A stretch of DNA of 64,000 bases from assembly GCA_963277665.1 (NCBI GenBank), contig OY728133.1, positions 385,405,962 through 385,469,961 of the forward strand. The letters are read 5' to 3'. A model generated the notes under the pieces. It did no database searches. It was given only the letters and a program-made list of their open reading frames with translations, and was not told where the DNA came from. This document shows positions 24,150 through 36,500 of the stretch, one piece after another (the stretch's first letter is position 1; every line of letters begins with the position of its first letter). The stretch is from Viscum album (Eukaryota > Streptophyta > Magnoliopsida > Santalales > Viscaceae). A program made the position numbers and the translations under genes.

Positions 24150-27100
24150 AATCTCTAAACACGACTCTTCATTTTTTTAATGTCCTCACGAGACCTATCA
24201 ACCACCTATTGAAGTTGACATAACTAAACAATTCAGCCTCCTTGGCTTGATGCAGTGTTTCTTTGGGAGTTAAAATGGATGTTATCCCCTCCAATTTGAT
24301 TTCTCGTTGTTTTTTATTCAATTGCTAAATTTTATTATGAATAGTATCCAAATGATGTAGTAGATATACCATCTCCTTCATGGATTCTTTAATTTGCTGG
24401 TTTATTTTGATCGATCTCTTATTATGGCCAGCCTCTACCTCAATTACTGCAGTTTGGATGCTCTCAATATTAATAAGCAATTAATCCTCTTGATAATATA
24501 TATCTAAAGATTTCGTTCCTACTCCCATTATTGAATGGCATCTTTCAATGCATCGTAGACTGGTCAATAATAAAATCCACCAAATCCCAATATGCATAAT
24601 AGTGCTTGGTGTTTTCCAAAATGGACAACAGATCATCCTAAGGTTTCATAGCAATTCTTCTCTATTCATATCTCCACATATTCTAACGTGCCATACCAAG
24701 AACATATTGCATTTATATATCTAAATCTAAGTCACTACCCTAGGGTAGAATATAATTTGTTAATAGATAACATAATGAGTTTCCTTGTTTTTCTTCTCAC
24801 AGAACAGTGCATGCTTCACCTTCTACTGATGCATGATCCAACACAGAAGATTCACCTTAAAATATTTCTGTTGGAGCTGATAAAACTAAATGATGAATCT
24901 GGATTATTGCCAATTTCAAGAAAAATGGCAGAAACTGAGCATGATCCATACAACAGATAACATTTACCCAATAATAATTCTTTCTCTTGATTGGATTCAT
25001 ACCCAGTGTTCTCAAATTCAATAATTTTAGTAGATGTTTCTTAGGGAGGGTCATTCTCCTTAGTTTTCCTAGTTGTCATAATTGAAGGCTCTGGAATATA
25101 TCTCAAAGTGGGGTCCTTAGTAAGTATTTCTCCAACTTTAGAAAAAGATGGATATAGTGGAATGCTTTGTTCATGAAGGGCCTTTGCAACATTTTTGGCA
25201 CACAAGGATTCATAAGTTGAACCTTGATGTGAAGTATCATGTAAAATAAGAACAATTATGTATGGAAAATGGGGGAATGAGAACTTACGTCCTTGAAATT
25301 ACTCATAAAAATCCCAAAAATCCCTAATGGAACTTGGAATATCAATTTTTGAATTAAGGGCACCCATCATTTCACTGTATGTGGCTTAAAATGTTATAGC
25401 ATCCTCACCATTTAAGGTATCCAAAAAATTTTGTTTGATACCCAAATTAGCTCCACTTACATTCTGTTCCGTTGTTTATTCAATTGGTACAACATCATCA
25501 GATCATTCCAGCTATGGATCAACACTAGTATCTACTTCAACTTGCCCTAGATATTTATTCATTACTTCTAAATTGATATAAATATAAGCATTAATTATTA
25601 TAGGACCCATTGACAAGGGAAACTGATCTAAGATATGTTGAAAAGGATAATATTAGAAAATAATTTAATATTCAAGAGAAATTTATTTGATATTACAATG
25701 GATTTACTCTCTCTAATTAGAATAAGAAGAAGGTATAGCTACACCTTTTTATGTTTTACCTATCAAGGTAGTAGATTAATCAACATGAACTTTTGTTTCT
25801 CCTAGGGGTTCCTTCTCTGTTCTTTAGGGATCAACTCTTAATCCCTTGAGATAGGAGAGTGGTGCAGATCCTACAAGAAGATAAAGTTGATTACGAGAGT
25901 GTATCAAGAATGTTATAATGCCCGAGGATAGTATAAACACATAATTATTTAAGGAACACTTCAGACTAATATCATTGATCCATTGAGTTTCTTTTCATAA
26001 GCTTGAGAAGAAATTGAAACACTCATCTTGGTAGAAGAAACCTGAGGTAATGGATGAGGATTATCTATCATCATTAACCCAGTCATGATTCTCGCTCTTG
26101 TAGAATGTTTTGGAGACATGGGAGGATCATTTGATTTTTTGATGGGAGAACATGTAGGTCCATACCTTGGTGACATGAGAACCTATCCGGAGGTTCCTTT
26201 CCTGAATTCAAGATGAAAAACGAAATATTATCAAGATTAATGATGGTGACTGGTAAAGAATAATAGAGGCAAAAGAAAATGAAAATAAGTTCTCAGTATT
26301 AACTTAAATGTCTCATTCCTCCTTAGAGATAATAATGACCCCTTAGTGTATCTCAAATTCCATCATATGGGATACTCTTTTCGAGGTTGTGATTTATTCA
26401 TCTGTTTCATATATAAAGGCCTCCTACTCTATAATATACTCTTGTAGTTCAGCCAAGTTATAATCTAGATGAAAATTAGGAATTTGATTAATGTCACCCA
26501 CATCCAGTATCTGAAGGCCATGTTGGAGGAATTCCCAAGAATCCCTAAGTTCATGGGCCATTTACTCCCAAAATTGAATGGATGAAGGCTATACATAATT
26601 TGATCTTGTAATGGTTGGTTGTGGAGAAAAGTCAACACCTTCTGACTGGTGAGCCTCTTTATCCTCCCTTCTTCTTCTTCAGAAAGGTCAATAGATGGGA
26701 TGGTAATCTCTTTGAGATGGCAGCTGCTGGATCACCTTGGTTCCAGAGGTATTCCTTCTATACTACTAGTCTTCTTGGTGTACATTCTACAAATATATTT
26801 TGAATGCTCTAAAACTTCTGAAACTTCTGCATCATCTTTGGTTTTTGATTTCATACCATTATTTATACACACAATAGTAGTTGTGGATGCCACTCGATAT
26901 ATTCCTTTTTTAAAATCCCCCAGAGGGTATGAAGAAGCCCATGCTTTGTCATATCCATCTTCCAATTTAATTGATGCATCTGATGGAGGTAAATTAATTG
27001 ACAATTTGGATGTCTCTAAATCCATAAAAATCCACATTTTCTCATTACCATTAGTTGTTTCTTTTGTATAACATATGTGGGAGAGAAAGCGTTTGATTTT

Positions 27101-28895
27101 TGAAGACATATTAATTTCCCAGAAAACTTATAGCGGATTTCAGCCTCACAGTTAATTTCACCATCAATCTTGGTTGATAATACACTATCCCGGAATTCCA
27201 ACATATAAGACCTCAGCTCATAATTCTCTTCCTTACTGTCATCTATAAATGTTCCATTTTTTGGTTTACCCAAAGGAATGAAGTTGAATTATCCTAATGC
27301 ATTCAGTGATCTTAGTACTGCATCAGGTTTAATGATATGAGTCTGAATACCGGAAACATTTGGTAAAAATGGGTTGAATTGACCGTTGGGGACTCTAATT
27401 GAATTCAACACTGAGTATGAAGAAATGTGTGTCGCAATCCATCCCCACAACACTTAGAAATTCCCTAAAAGCCTAAATGGAGCCTTACCATTGTATAAAT
27501 GAATAAGTGAAATTTAAATTCTTACTAATATGAGAGTTTCTAACCCAATATCATTTCCTTCTACCAATATAGTTTCAATAACAAATGTGCATGGCCTTAC
27601 ACTGCCTTCGGAATCACGGACTAGAAGCATGTAAATGAAAAGCCACATGGATAGGAATTCGACTAAGCATATATTTTCATAAATGTTATATTTGACTTTA
27701 TATCCCCATTGATTATAGTCACCTTTATCCAATGTAGGCCACTATATGCCTGAACATCCCCTGTTATCTACAGAAGGACAAATAATAGGACGTCTACAGG
27801 TGTGACCTTTCTCTGTTGTTGGATTTAAAAAGGCTTCTGTCCACACACTAATATGAATATATTTCTTGTATTTGGAAAATTTCTTTTCTATTTTAAGTAG
27901 TTCATGAGCCAATGGTGATGTTCTGGTAACATCACTCCATTTTTTAAACAGTGGAATAAACATGTCATACATTTACCTGAGAATGGGAACCCCATCTGTT
28001 TGGTAGATATTGCATAAACTAATTACAACTTCACCGTGCATCAAATGGAAGGAATTCATTTGAAAAATCCATTAGCTCAAAAATTTAGGAATGAAATTGT
28101 TTTTATTATCATAAGTTTTTCCCATCGAGATATCTTCATAAAAATGAACATCTGATAGCTCTTTCCAAAATTCTACACAAGTCTGGCGCACCCAAAACAC
28201 CCCTATCCATTCAATATTAACACCTCCTCCAGAAGGAAGATCTGAGTCTTCCTTCCGGCCATTAGACTGATCTATTTGAGAAGCAAGAAAGGTTGAATCA
28301 TATCAATGTGGGCTTGGCTCTACAACATGATATTTCGAATCAGGAGTACAACAACTATGATGTAAGATTTAACCAATGGGGACTAGTCCCTCATGACCTC
28401 ACATACCCCTCGTGGTAATATCCATGCAATGAAAATTTTAGTATTGAAGAAACAAATTATTTGGAAAATATTTCATAATAGATGGAATGTGGGAATCTTG
28501 TAAATTCCCATGTCCATATAGGGGCTTGCAGTGACTTCATAGATATTCATTTTGTTATGGAATTAAACCTTTCCATAGTCTAGGAAGAGTACTATGAAAA
28601 ACGTCATAATATCCTGGTCCAATGATTTTTATCATCACCTTTTGACGAGCCTTAGATTATTTAGTGAATGATAACAAGTGATCCATTTACTATAAAATAA
28701 TCACCAAACTCCCCCTATAAGGTTATAATTTTGACTTAAGAAAATTAAAACTTCAACATAGAGGAATCTGAAAATTTGGGAAAGGAAACTCTTCACATAG
28801 GTCCTCCAATGAGGTATGTCACACTGGTCCTTCGACAAGGGTCCTTGAGAAACTGCATCGATGGAGTCCTTCAGTGTAGCTCCATCTGTCAAGTA
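24150..28895 (-). pseudogene. Antisense gene in the Ogre-type element resembling the plant mobile domain family
   Basis: Read on the minus strand from about 28892, this is a long decayed protein. It starts MTDGATLKDSIDAVSQGPLS, then DIPHWRTYVKSFL at about 28800. Near 28100-27970 it reads MHGEVVISLCNIYQTDGVPIL and MYDMFIPLFKKW. At 27730-27500 it gives LVEFLSMWLFIYMLLVRDSE, VRPCTFVIETILVEG and LETLILVRI, and then FRLLGNF...LWGWIATH. This Trp-rich, alternating pattern is what I know from plant mobile domain (PMD, aminotransferase-like) proteins. The tail (about 24480-24150) is Lys/Glu-rich with heptad-like spacing, a possible coiled coil. Open pieces are 28701-28892, 27742-27972, 27514-27732, 27016-27273, 26732-27109 and 24857-25054. 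Tat-lineage elements are known to carry an extra antisense frame downstream of pol. Many stops mean it is inactive here. Confidence 0.6.
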
Positions 28896-29194
28896 ATTTC
28901 ACCTTAATAAAATTTCAAAGAAACTTCGTGAGAGTGCAACACGACAAGGCTGGACGAACAAGCTACACAATGAGAGTTGAAAATATGAAAGCATGGGTGA
29001 AGAAAATATCCAAGGATCAAACCTATTTATATACATCGGAATACCTAAATGGTATTCCTATGCGAACGATATATGCAATAGAACTGCATTAAATAGCTAC
29101 ATGGAAACCCTATGTGGTTCAACAATTACTCCATTGTCTTTTTCCCTGTAATATTTCCTCAGGACATGACCCTCTTTCTAATCTGATCCAATCC

Positions 29195-29211
29195 TAAGTG
29201 GGGGGGGGGTT
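29195..29211 (+). other. Polypurine tract of the Ogre-type element
   Basis: AAGTGGGGGGGGGG (29196-29209) followed by TT precedes the right LTR start TGACAATCC at 29212. This is where plus-strand DNA synthesis is primed. It has no counterpart upstream of the left LTR, as expected. Confidence 0.75.
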
Positions 29212-31942
29212 TGACAATCCTGAGTAATACAAAAAGAATATAAAGCTGGGCCCCATATATTTCTAAATATCAAGACGAAGATAGAAGAATTAAATGGCAA
29301 GACCAAGTTTCAAGGGCCTGCATAGAAGACCTACATAGCCTACCTCCACTACGGATCTTCACGGTGGTGTGCATTTTGTACACCTACGTGGTGCACCTAT
29401 GTTGTGGGACTGCGCGATGGACCTCTGCTGAAAAATTTCCTTTGACCATCCCCCTCCATGACTTTAAATAATAACCTTGGGCTCCTCATTTAAGGATTGA
29501 AAAATTTGAAATACTTTCAAAAGGTCCCATTGCATAGCTCTTCGCCCAAATCCCTCAAATTGTCTCATGTAGCTCTCTAAAAACACAATAGAAGAGATAA
29601 TCAAATGGTATAATCATGGTTTGAAAGTATTTCACAATTAGAAGCTTACATAGTCTTGGTTCCCCTATGTAAAGGATTTTCATCAGTCATAGTGCACACT
29701 TGCACAATACACCTGCATGGTACACCTTTGTGGAACACCTGTGTGGTACAGTTTCGCGGCACACCTACGCGGGGTACCTATGCTATAGAGATACCCAAAG
29801 GCCCTACGCATCATCTTAGATACCCAATTTAAGGCCATTTATGGTAGGGTATCTCCTTCATTGGTTTCATTATCTGAAAGGTACTATGTTGAAACTCCAC
29901 CAAAACCTCCTGACTTATCTAACCATTGGTAAAGACACATCAACATGTCTCTTATTTGGGTTTTATATCCACAGTTATAGGTTTCCAAAAAAATCACAAT
30001 GGGGTTAGGATTCATAGTGTATATGTGGGTTTGTATATTCGTAGTGACATGGACCATTCTCCCATGAACAGTGTTGAGGAGTTCCGGGTTTGGAGGATTA
30101 GGGTTTGGGTTCTGACGTCCCCTTCTCATCTCTAAAACCTAGAACCTCGTGTCTCTAATAGTCATGTTATGGTTCACACTTGATTTTTTATGCAATAAGA
30201 TGATAAGTCTCCCTCCTCTCCTAAGATCTACTAGGTCATCCATCCCAGTGTAAGTTCCTAACTTTTTGAAGTAGTAGGTTTCAGTTGTGTTCCTCTCTAC
30301 TTACTTCACCTTCACTCTTTCTTTACATTCGACACTTGTCCAATGTAAATAGATCAGAGGGAAGGCTCATCACCTCACCCTCTTCCCTGATCACTTTGGC
30401 CTTATCCAACCTCATCATCGTTGGTACATCCTCTTCTACCAGTGGAGGAAGAAATGTGTGGGTGTGTTTTTGAATCTTTCACATCCTCTTGTTTCACACA
30501 CCGAGCGTGACTCACGTGGCCTTAGATATTCATGATGATTACAATATTTTCTCAAAAACCCATGGATAATGAATTATGATAACTATGCTTCCCACTATAA
30601 TTGGGATACGTAGAATCCTTCTCAGGGCCCGAGATCACTATATATCCTCTTCAAGAGTCCACCCCTAGTTCCCTTAATCCAGGCATCCATATTAGGAATA
30701 ATACCCAAATTAAACCTCTAAATCACCAATACATCCTTTTGAAGAAGTAATCCCAAACTCATTTTTCTCAAATGACTAAACTCTCCTATGAGAATCATTA
30801 AACTATGAGAACTCGGATTCCCCCCATAGTTGGGATATGTAGGAAGCCTTCTCAGGGCCTGAGCTCACTAGATACCCTCTTTTGGAGTCCAACCCTAATT
30901 CCCTTAATTTGGGCATCGTCCTTATGAATAAACTACAAATTAAACCCCCCAAATCACATAGTCCTCATTTTTAGGAATTAAGCCCCCAAATAATTTCTCT
31001 CAAAGGACTACACTCTCCTATGAGACTCATCGAACTATGTGGTATTTGATTCTCATACAAATGGGATATATAGGAAGCCTATCTGAGGTTCAATATGAAC
31101 ACTTAAAATCAACCATGTTCTCCTTTAACTATATTCCCAATTGGGTTTAATATTACTTGGAGACACATATTCATTCCATGTTCCTTGTTCTTTTTAGACA
31201 TATGTCCCACACCGAACCTTGATTAATCACCATTCTTTTAGATTTCCTTACCACATGAAATTAAGATGTATGGTTTGGTCCTTATCACATGAACTTAAAA
31301 GGTATTATGTGTCCCATTAAGAAGCACCAAACTATAATGGTTATGATTCATTTCACAAGGATATGTATGTATACCATTTTATGGGTACAATACCAATATG
31401 AAAACAAACTTTTATCTCCCTGAACGAGAATAAATTCAAGAATAACCCACTAAGTGGCTTAAAAACTAGTATCATCATAGAGATAATTAAAATAATTTCT
31501 AAATAATATATTAGAGGATACAATTGATTGAAAAACTTGAATACATATTTATGTCTCCATTAATGAAGAACCTTGAATACATATAGATGATTATAAATTT
31601 CACACATGCTAATAATTGATTGAAATTTCCTAGGGTGACCTATGTTATACTTGGTGGATTAATAAGGATTCATGAAAATATTTCACATCTATAAATAGAG
31701 TCCTAAAGTAGAGAGTAAGTCCCCCCAAAAGGGATTTATGAGTCCGAGATCCTATCCTCTCGACCAATGCAGGTTCTTAAGTGTCAAAAGTTCAAAATTA
31801 ACCAGTTCCTGCCTTTGGAAAGAAGTACCTTTTTGGATAATGAAATGTGTGATGTTTTCAGTTCCATGAATAAATCCAACGGAAATTTCTTAGAATCAGT
31901 GATTCTTAAAATAGAACACAGGTTCCACAAAACTACGAAACA
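29212..31942 (+). repeat. 3' LTR of the Ogre-type element
   Basis: About 2.73 kb, paired with 8341-11049. It carries six 13-bp minisatellite units at 29696-29773 and the 230-bp repeat with phase points at 30591, 30821 and 31051. It ends ACTACGAAACA at 31942, matching 11049. The frames 29884-30129 and 29926-30135 inside it are opposite-strand shadows without meaning. Confidence 0.85.
29696..29773. repeat. 13-bp minisatellite in the 3' LTR, 6 units
   Basis: Units start at 29696, 29709, 29722, 29735, 29748 and 29761, each of the type ACACCTGTGTGGT. The 5' LTR has only four. Confidence 0.8.
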
Positions 31943-32524
31943 TGCACATACATGGAAAGCATAGAATCTGTATCTAAAAGTGTGTTTTATAATATTAAAT
32001 ATATTAATTAATCCACATATATGGGAAATATTAAATTCCATTATTAATTATTTAGTAAGAAAATATTTCTATTTGAGGTAAATTGATCTCCAATGATTAT
32101 TTTCAACTGCTATTTTCAGATGATGATTCAAATTTTATATAAAAAATATGTAAAAAAATATATGGTTTCATGAAACATAGACTCGGAAATTTTTTACAAA
32201 TGAAATTAAAAATCTGTCATATTTTTGAATTTCAATGATACCATGTTCTAATATGTACTTCAATGAATTGTTAGAGAATATATACTCATTTTGGAAGTCA
32301 TTTTTGAATCAAAATACAACATAAAGAAGGGAAAATTCATGTGGAGAACAAAAAAATTATATTCTCAACTCTAACATATCATCCTAATTTTTCACACCTT
32401 TTTGAGATATGTGTGCTTTAAACTATATGTATTTAAATCACTATCTCATGTGCTCTACTCAATAGTGTTAAACACACTCTCTCATTTATTATACCTATGA
32501 TTCTATGAAAAAACTATGGAAGAG
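31943..32524 (+). repeat. Possible 5' part of the copia B LTR, left of the Athila 1 insertion
   Basis: AT-rich, gene-free sequence ending GAGGCTAT, where Athila 1 inserted. Joined across Athila 1 to 42574-43137 it would form an LTR-length segment just before the copia B gag remnant. I cannot locate its start or a partner LTR in the window, so the assignment rests on position only. Confidence 0.3.
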
Positions 32525-32529
32525 GCTAT
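32525..32529. repeat. Target site duplication GCTAT, left copy (Athila 1)
   Basis: GCTAT directly precedes the 5' LTR and is repeated exactly after the 3' LTR at 42569-42573. A 5-bp duplication is standard for gypsy integrase, so both outer borders are fixed. Confidence 0.9.
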
Positions 32530-33350
32530 TGATGTTATTAATATTTTCATGACTTATTATATTCCCCCTTTACTTATGTTATATGAAATGTGCATAATTT
32601 GTGTGAAATATTAATGTTTTAATTTTAAGTATAATATTTGAGCATTTTTAGAAGTAGTCAAATTGAGTCAGTTTAATGTTTTAATTATAACTATCACTAT
32701 ACTGATCCAAATTGTGTGGTTCTTGTTTTGTAGGATTCTCCTTTCAATATACAACATTTAATTAGAAGGCACCATGATCCAAATCTTCCATTTGAAGGGT
32801 CATATGGTCCTCACAAACAAGACCAAAGAATCTGTGAACAAACTGGACCAGCCTTGAAGATTTATTTACTGGGCTCAATACAGATATCCAAAAACCTTAA
32901 CTCTCCACCATAATTCGGGGGACACTACATGTAATCTTGGATAAAAATTTCATGGCCCAAATCCAAGTACAAGGGGCCCAAATAAAGCCTTAACACTTAA
33001 GTTAAGTCTTAGTTTAAAGCCTTAACACTTAAGAATTCTAATCAACATCATCTTGTGACATGGGTGTTAATTTAAATGCAATATAAAGAAAAGCTCGAGG
33101 ATATCACAAGCTTAACTAACCTAATGATGAACTCACCCCAATATTTATCAATTTGGTAAATCAAACATCATACATAAATCATTTCAATTAAGCTTTGCAA
33201 ACAAACCCCCCTAATCAAAATACAATCAACTAAAAACAAACGACTACTACAAAGTATCATCGCCGAGGATTCGACCCGAGTGCTGCTATACACATTAGCA
33301 GAGCACCGGAACCTTGAACGGTCGATAGGCGACAATCGGCCGCACTTTCA
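32530..33350 (+). repeat. 5' LTR of Athila 1, with an internal deletion
   Basis: 821 bp against 1921 bp for the 3' LTR. The first 457 bp (32530-32986) match 40648-41104 and the last about 348 bp (33003-33350) match 42221-42568. About 1.1 kb is missing between them, including the TATA box seen in the 3' LTR. The junction carries a 19-bp direct repeat, TAAAGCCTTAACACTTAAG, at 32983-33001 and 33015-33033. Confidence 0.9.
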
Positions 33351-33352
33351 AA

Positions 33353-33370
33353 TGGCGCCGTTGCCGGGGA
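33353..33370 (+). other. Primer binding site, Asp tRNA, Athila 1
   Basis: TGGCGCCGTTGCCGGGGA begins two bases after the LTR end and is the perfect complement of the 3' end of plant Asp tRNA, the primer used by Athila elements. It is where minus-strand DNA synthesis starts. Confidence 0.92.
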
Positions 33371-33420
33371 TGGTGCTTTAAGTAGTCATTAGTTTTTAGT
33401 TATTGTAAAAAAACCCAAAA

Positions 33421-33540
33421 AAAACAAAAGTTTAAAAAAAATAGAAAAAAAAACACAAAGAAAAACCCGTCTTCCTCGTAAAAATCATAAACTGAAAAAA
33501 AAATACAAAGAAAAACCCGTCTTCCTCTTTCTTCCAAAAT
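33421..33540. repeat. 60-bp tandem duplication in the Athila 1 leader
   Basis: ACAAAGAAAAACCCGTCTTC occurs at 33455 and 33515, exactly 60 bp apart, embedded in A-rich text just before the gag start codon. Confidence 0.75.
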
Positions 33541-33548
33541 CTCTCTGA

Positions 33549-36500
33549 ATGCCCCGTAGCCTTCCAAACAATCCCTCGGATTTGTTTGACCCTGAAATTG
33601 ATATAACTCTTCGTCGAATTAGGAGGACCATTAGGGATAACCAAATCACCCAAGAACCAATCATTTCCCTACCAATTGAATTAGATATGGCCAATCCTAG
33701 GGAACAAACATTGAAAGAACTTGCTGCCCCTGATATGAATTACCAACCTCTTGGTATTCAATATCCAAACATTGAAGCTGACTTCGAACTCAAATCGGGT
33801 TTGATTCATCTTCTCCCTCATTTTCATGGGCTAGCCGGTGAGGATCCACATCTTCACCTTAAAGAGTTCCAAGTAGTATGCTCTACCATGAAGCCTCAAG
33901 GGGTTTCTGAAGAAAAAATCAAGCTTAGAGCTTTCCCCTTTTCCCTAGCAGATTCTGCCAAGTCTTGGCTCTACTACCTTCCACCTGGTTCCATAAACTC
34001 ATGGGTTGACATGAAGAGACTTTTCCTTGAGAAGTTCTTTCCCGCTTCTCGAACAGCTTCTATCCGAAAGGAAATAAGCGGCATCCGTCAATTCCCTAAT
34101 GAATCACTCCATGAGTATTGGGAGAGGTTCAAAAAGCTTGTGGCAACTTGTCCACACCATCAAATCCCTGACCAACTCCTGATCCAATACTTCTATGAGG
34201 GGTTATTGGCTATGGAGAGAACTCTCATTGATGCCGCAAGTGGCGATGCTCTTGTTGACAAAACTCCTACAGCTGCAAGAGATCTCATAAGTAACATGGC
34301 TGCAAACACGCAGCAATTCCATACTCTCAATGCGGCATATGCTCAGCGAAACTACAACCCTCAACAATCAGGTCAGTTTGTTAGAAACTTCAACCAACCC
34401 CACTCTGAGCCCTTCTATTCTACCTTTAACCCACCTCTGAGGTATGGTAATCCCATTTCTCATCCTCCTCAGTTCCCTCATCAAAATCCAAACCAGTTTA
34501 AATATGGTCAAAGTGGTGGTAACATCCATCAACCTTATCCTTTTGTTCCTCAACCCCAAAGGAACAATCCTCCTCCTGGATTCCACTATCCTAATGAGCC
34601 TTCCCAATTCCCCACCCAATACAATCGCTTTCCCAAGAACCAAAATCAAGGCCAACCCAATTTGGGACAAGCCTCTTCTTCTAAACAACCATGGGAAAGT
34701 GTTGTAGAGGATCTTGCTTCCTTCACCCGTTCTAGCCTCAAGAACATTGAAACCCAAATAGGTCAACTTGCATCCCACCTGAGCCAGCAACAACCATCCA
34801 ATTCATCCCAACTCCCAGCTCAACCATTACCCAACCCTAAGGGTAATGTAAGTGCAATTGCACTTAGATCGGGAAATCAAATTGCAATGCCCCATGCTGA
34901 TTTCTCTACCTCCCCTTTCGATGTTGATCTAGAAAATGAAAAGAACAAAAAGCTGGAAAAGGAACTTGAATCCACTCCTTCACCCCCTTCCATTCCTCTA
35001 AGGAACCCAATTCCTTTTCCTCAAGCCATATCCAAGCCTAAGAAGTCCTTTGAACCTGATCCTGAAATGCTTGACATGTTTAGACGTGTTGAAGTGAACA
35101 TCCCCCTCTTAGATGCCATCAAACAAATCCCTAAGTATGCCAAGTTTCTTAAGGAATTGTGCACCCATAAGAGGCAACTTAGGAACATTGAAAATGTTTC
35201 AACCCAACAGTCCATTCCCATGAAGTGCAAAGATCCAGGGACCTTCACGGTTCCATGTCAAATAGGGAGTTCCAACTTTGATGATGCACTCATAGACCTT
35301 GGAGCCTCAATAAATGTCATGCCCAAATCCATTTTCTCCAACCTTGGTCTAGGTCCCTTGCACCCAACGGGTGTTGTCATTCAATTAGCCAATCGAAGCA
35401 CTACCAGTCCTGAGGGGATAATTGAGGATGTTCTTGTTCGGGTCAATAATCTTATCTTCCCAGCTGATTTCTATGTCCTTGACATGGAAGGTGAGACGAC
35501 CTCTTCTCGATCTCCCCTAATTCTAGGAAGACCATTCCTCATGACTGCGAGAACCAAGATTGATGTCCATTCAGGCATCTTATCCATGGAATTCGGTGAC
35601 CAACTGGTCAAGTTCAACATTTTCCAAGCCATGCGATACCCATCTGAGGATCACTCTGCATTCTCAATCCATGCTTTTGAGGACACTTCTAAGATTCAAT
35701 CGAACCCCAATCCACCATGTTCTTCATGTTCTAATGATAAAGGATCTTGTGAAATCTGCACCATGATTAACAAAGTCATAAATGGTGAAGTTGATGTGGA
35801 CCTCTCATTCATAGACTCCATCAATCTAGAGGAACTTGAAAACTCTCTTAAATCCCACATCAAATCTGATCTCTACTGCTCCACCTTGGATAGTGTTGAG
35901 GAAAATGATCCAAAACCATCTGGAATCCCTTCTCCTGCTCCTAACTTGTCTAGCTCTCAAATCAAGGTTGAAACTGATCTAAAACCACTTCCTTCACACA
36001 TCAAGTATGCATTCCTTTTCCATGATCCCTCCTACCCTGTCATTATCTCTACTTCACTTGCTGAAACTGAGGAGTCCCAACTTGTTCAAGTGTTAGAGGA
36101 AAACAAAAATGCCTTAGGTTGGACCCTAGAGGATATTCCAGGAATCAACCCTGCCCTTTGCATGCATCACATCCATCTAGAGGAATCATCCAAACCAATT
36201 AGGCAACCTCAAAGAAGACTCAATCCACTCATACTTGAGGTAGTTAGGGAAGAGATTACCAAGCTTCTTCAAGCTGGTATTATCTACCCAATTTCTGATA
36301 GTGAATGGGTTAGTCCAATTCAAGTCGTTCCTAAGAAGGGAGGGACAACAGTTGTCACAAATGAACATGGAGAAGTGGTCACAACTCGAGTGAAAAACAA
36401 ATGGCGTGTGTGCATCGATTATCGCAAATTGAATGCTGAAACACGAAAAGATCACTACCCACTTCCTTTCCTTGACCAAATGCTTGAAAGATTGGCCGGA

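Larger units (their letters stand above)
8341..31942 (+). mobile_element. Tat/Ogre-type Ty3/gypsy retrotransposon, 23.6 kb, degraded
   Basis: Two direct LTRs (8341-11049 and 29212-31942) of nearly equal length flank an 18-kb interior. A purine tract AAGTGGGGGGGGGG sits directly before the right LTR. The coding order on the + strand is gag, protease, RT, RNase H, a second RNase H, integrase. The pol sequence and the extra RNase H between RNase H and integrase mark the plant Tat lineage. The very large size, long leader and long 3' region are typical of its Ogre group. All genes carry many stops and frameshifts. I found no matching 5-bp target duplication (GTTGT on the left, TGCAC on the right), consistent with age. 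Confidence 0.85.

Noticed and set aside
26649..27071. 140-codon plus-strand open frame in the Ogre-type 3' region
   Set aside because: It lies opposite the antisense PMD-like gene; the minus-strand reading fits a known family, the plus-strand reading does not.
8336..31947. Target site duplication for the Ogre-type element
   Set aside because: GTTGT and TGCAC do not match.
34368..34793. 141-codon minus-strand open frame
   Set aside because: Lies opposite the Pro/Asn-rich gag segment of Athila 1; its length follows from the codon composition of the real gene.
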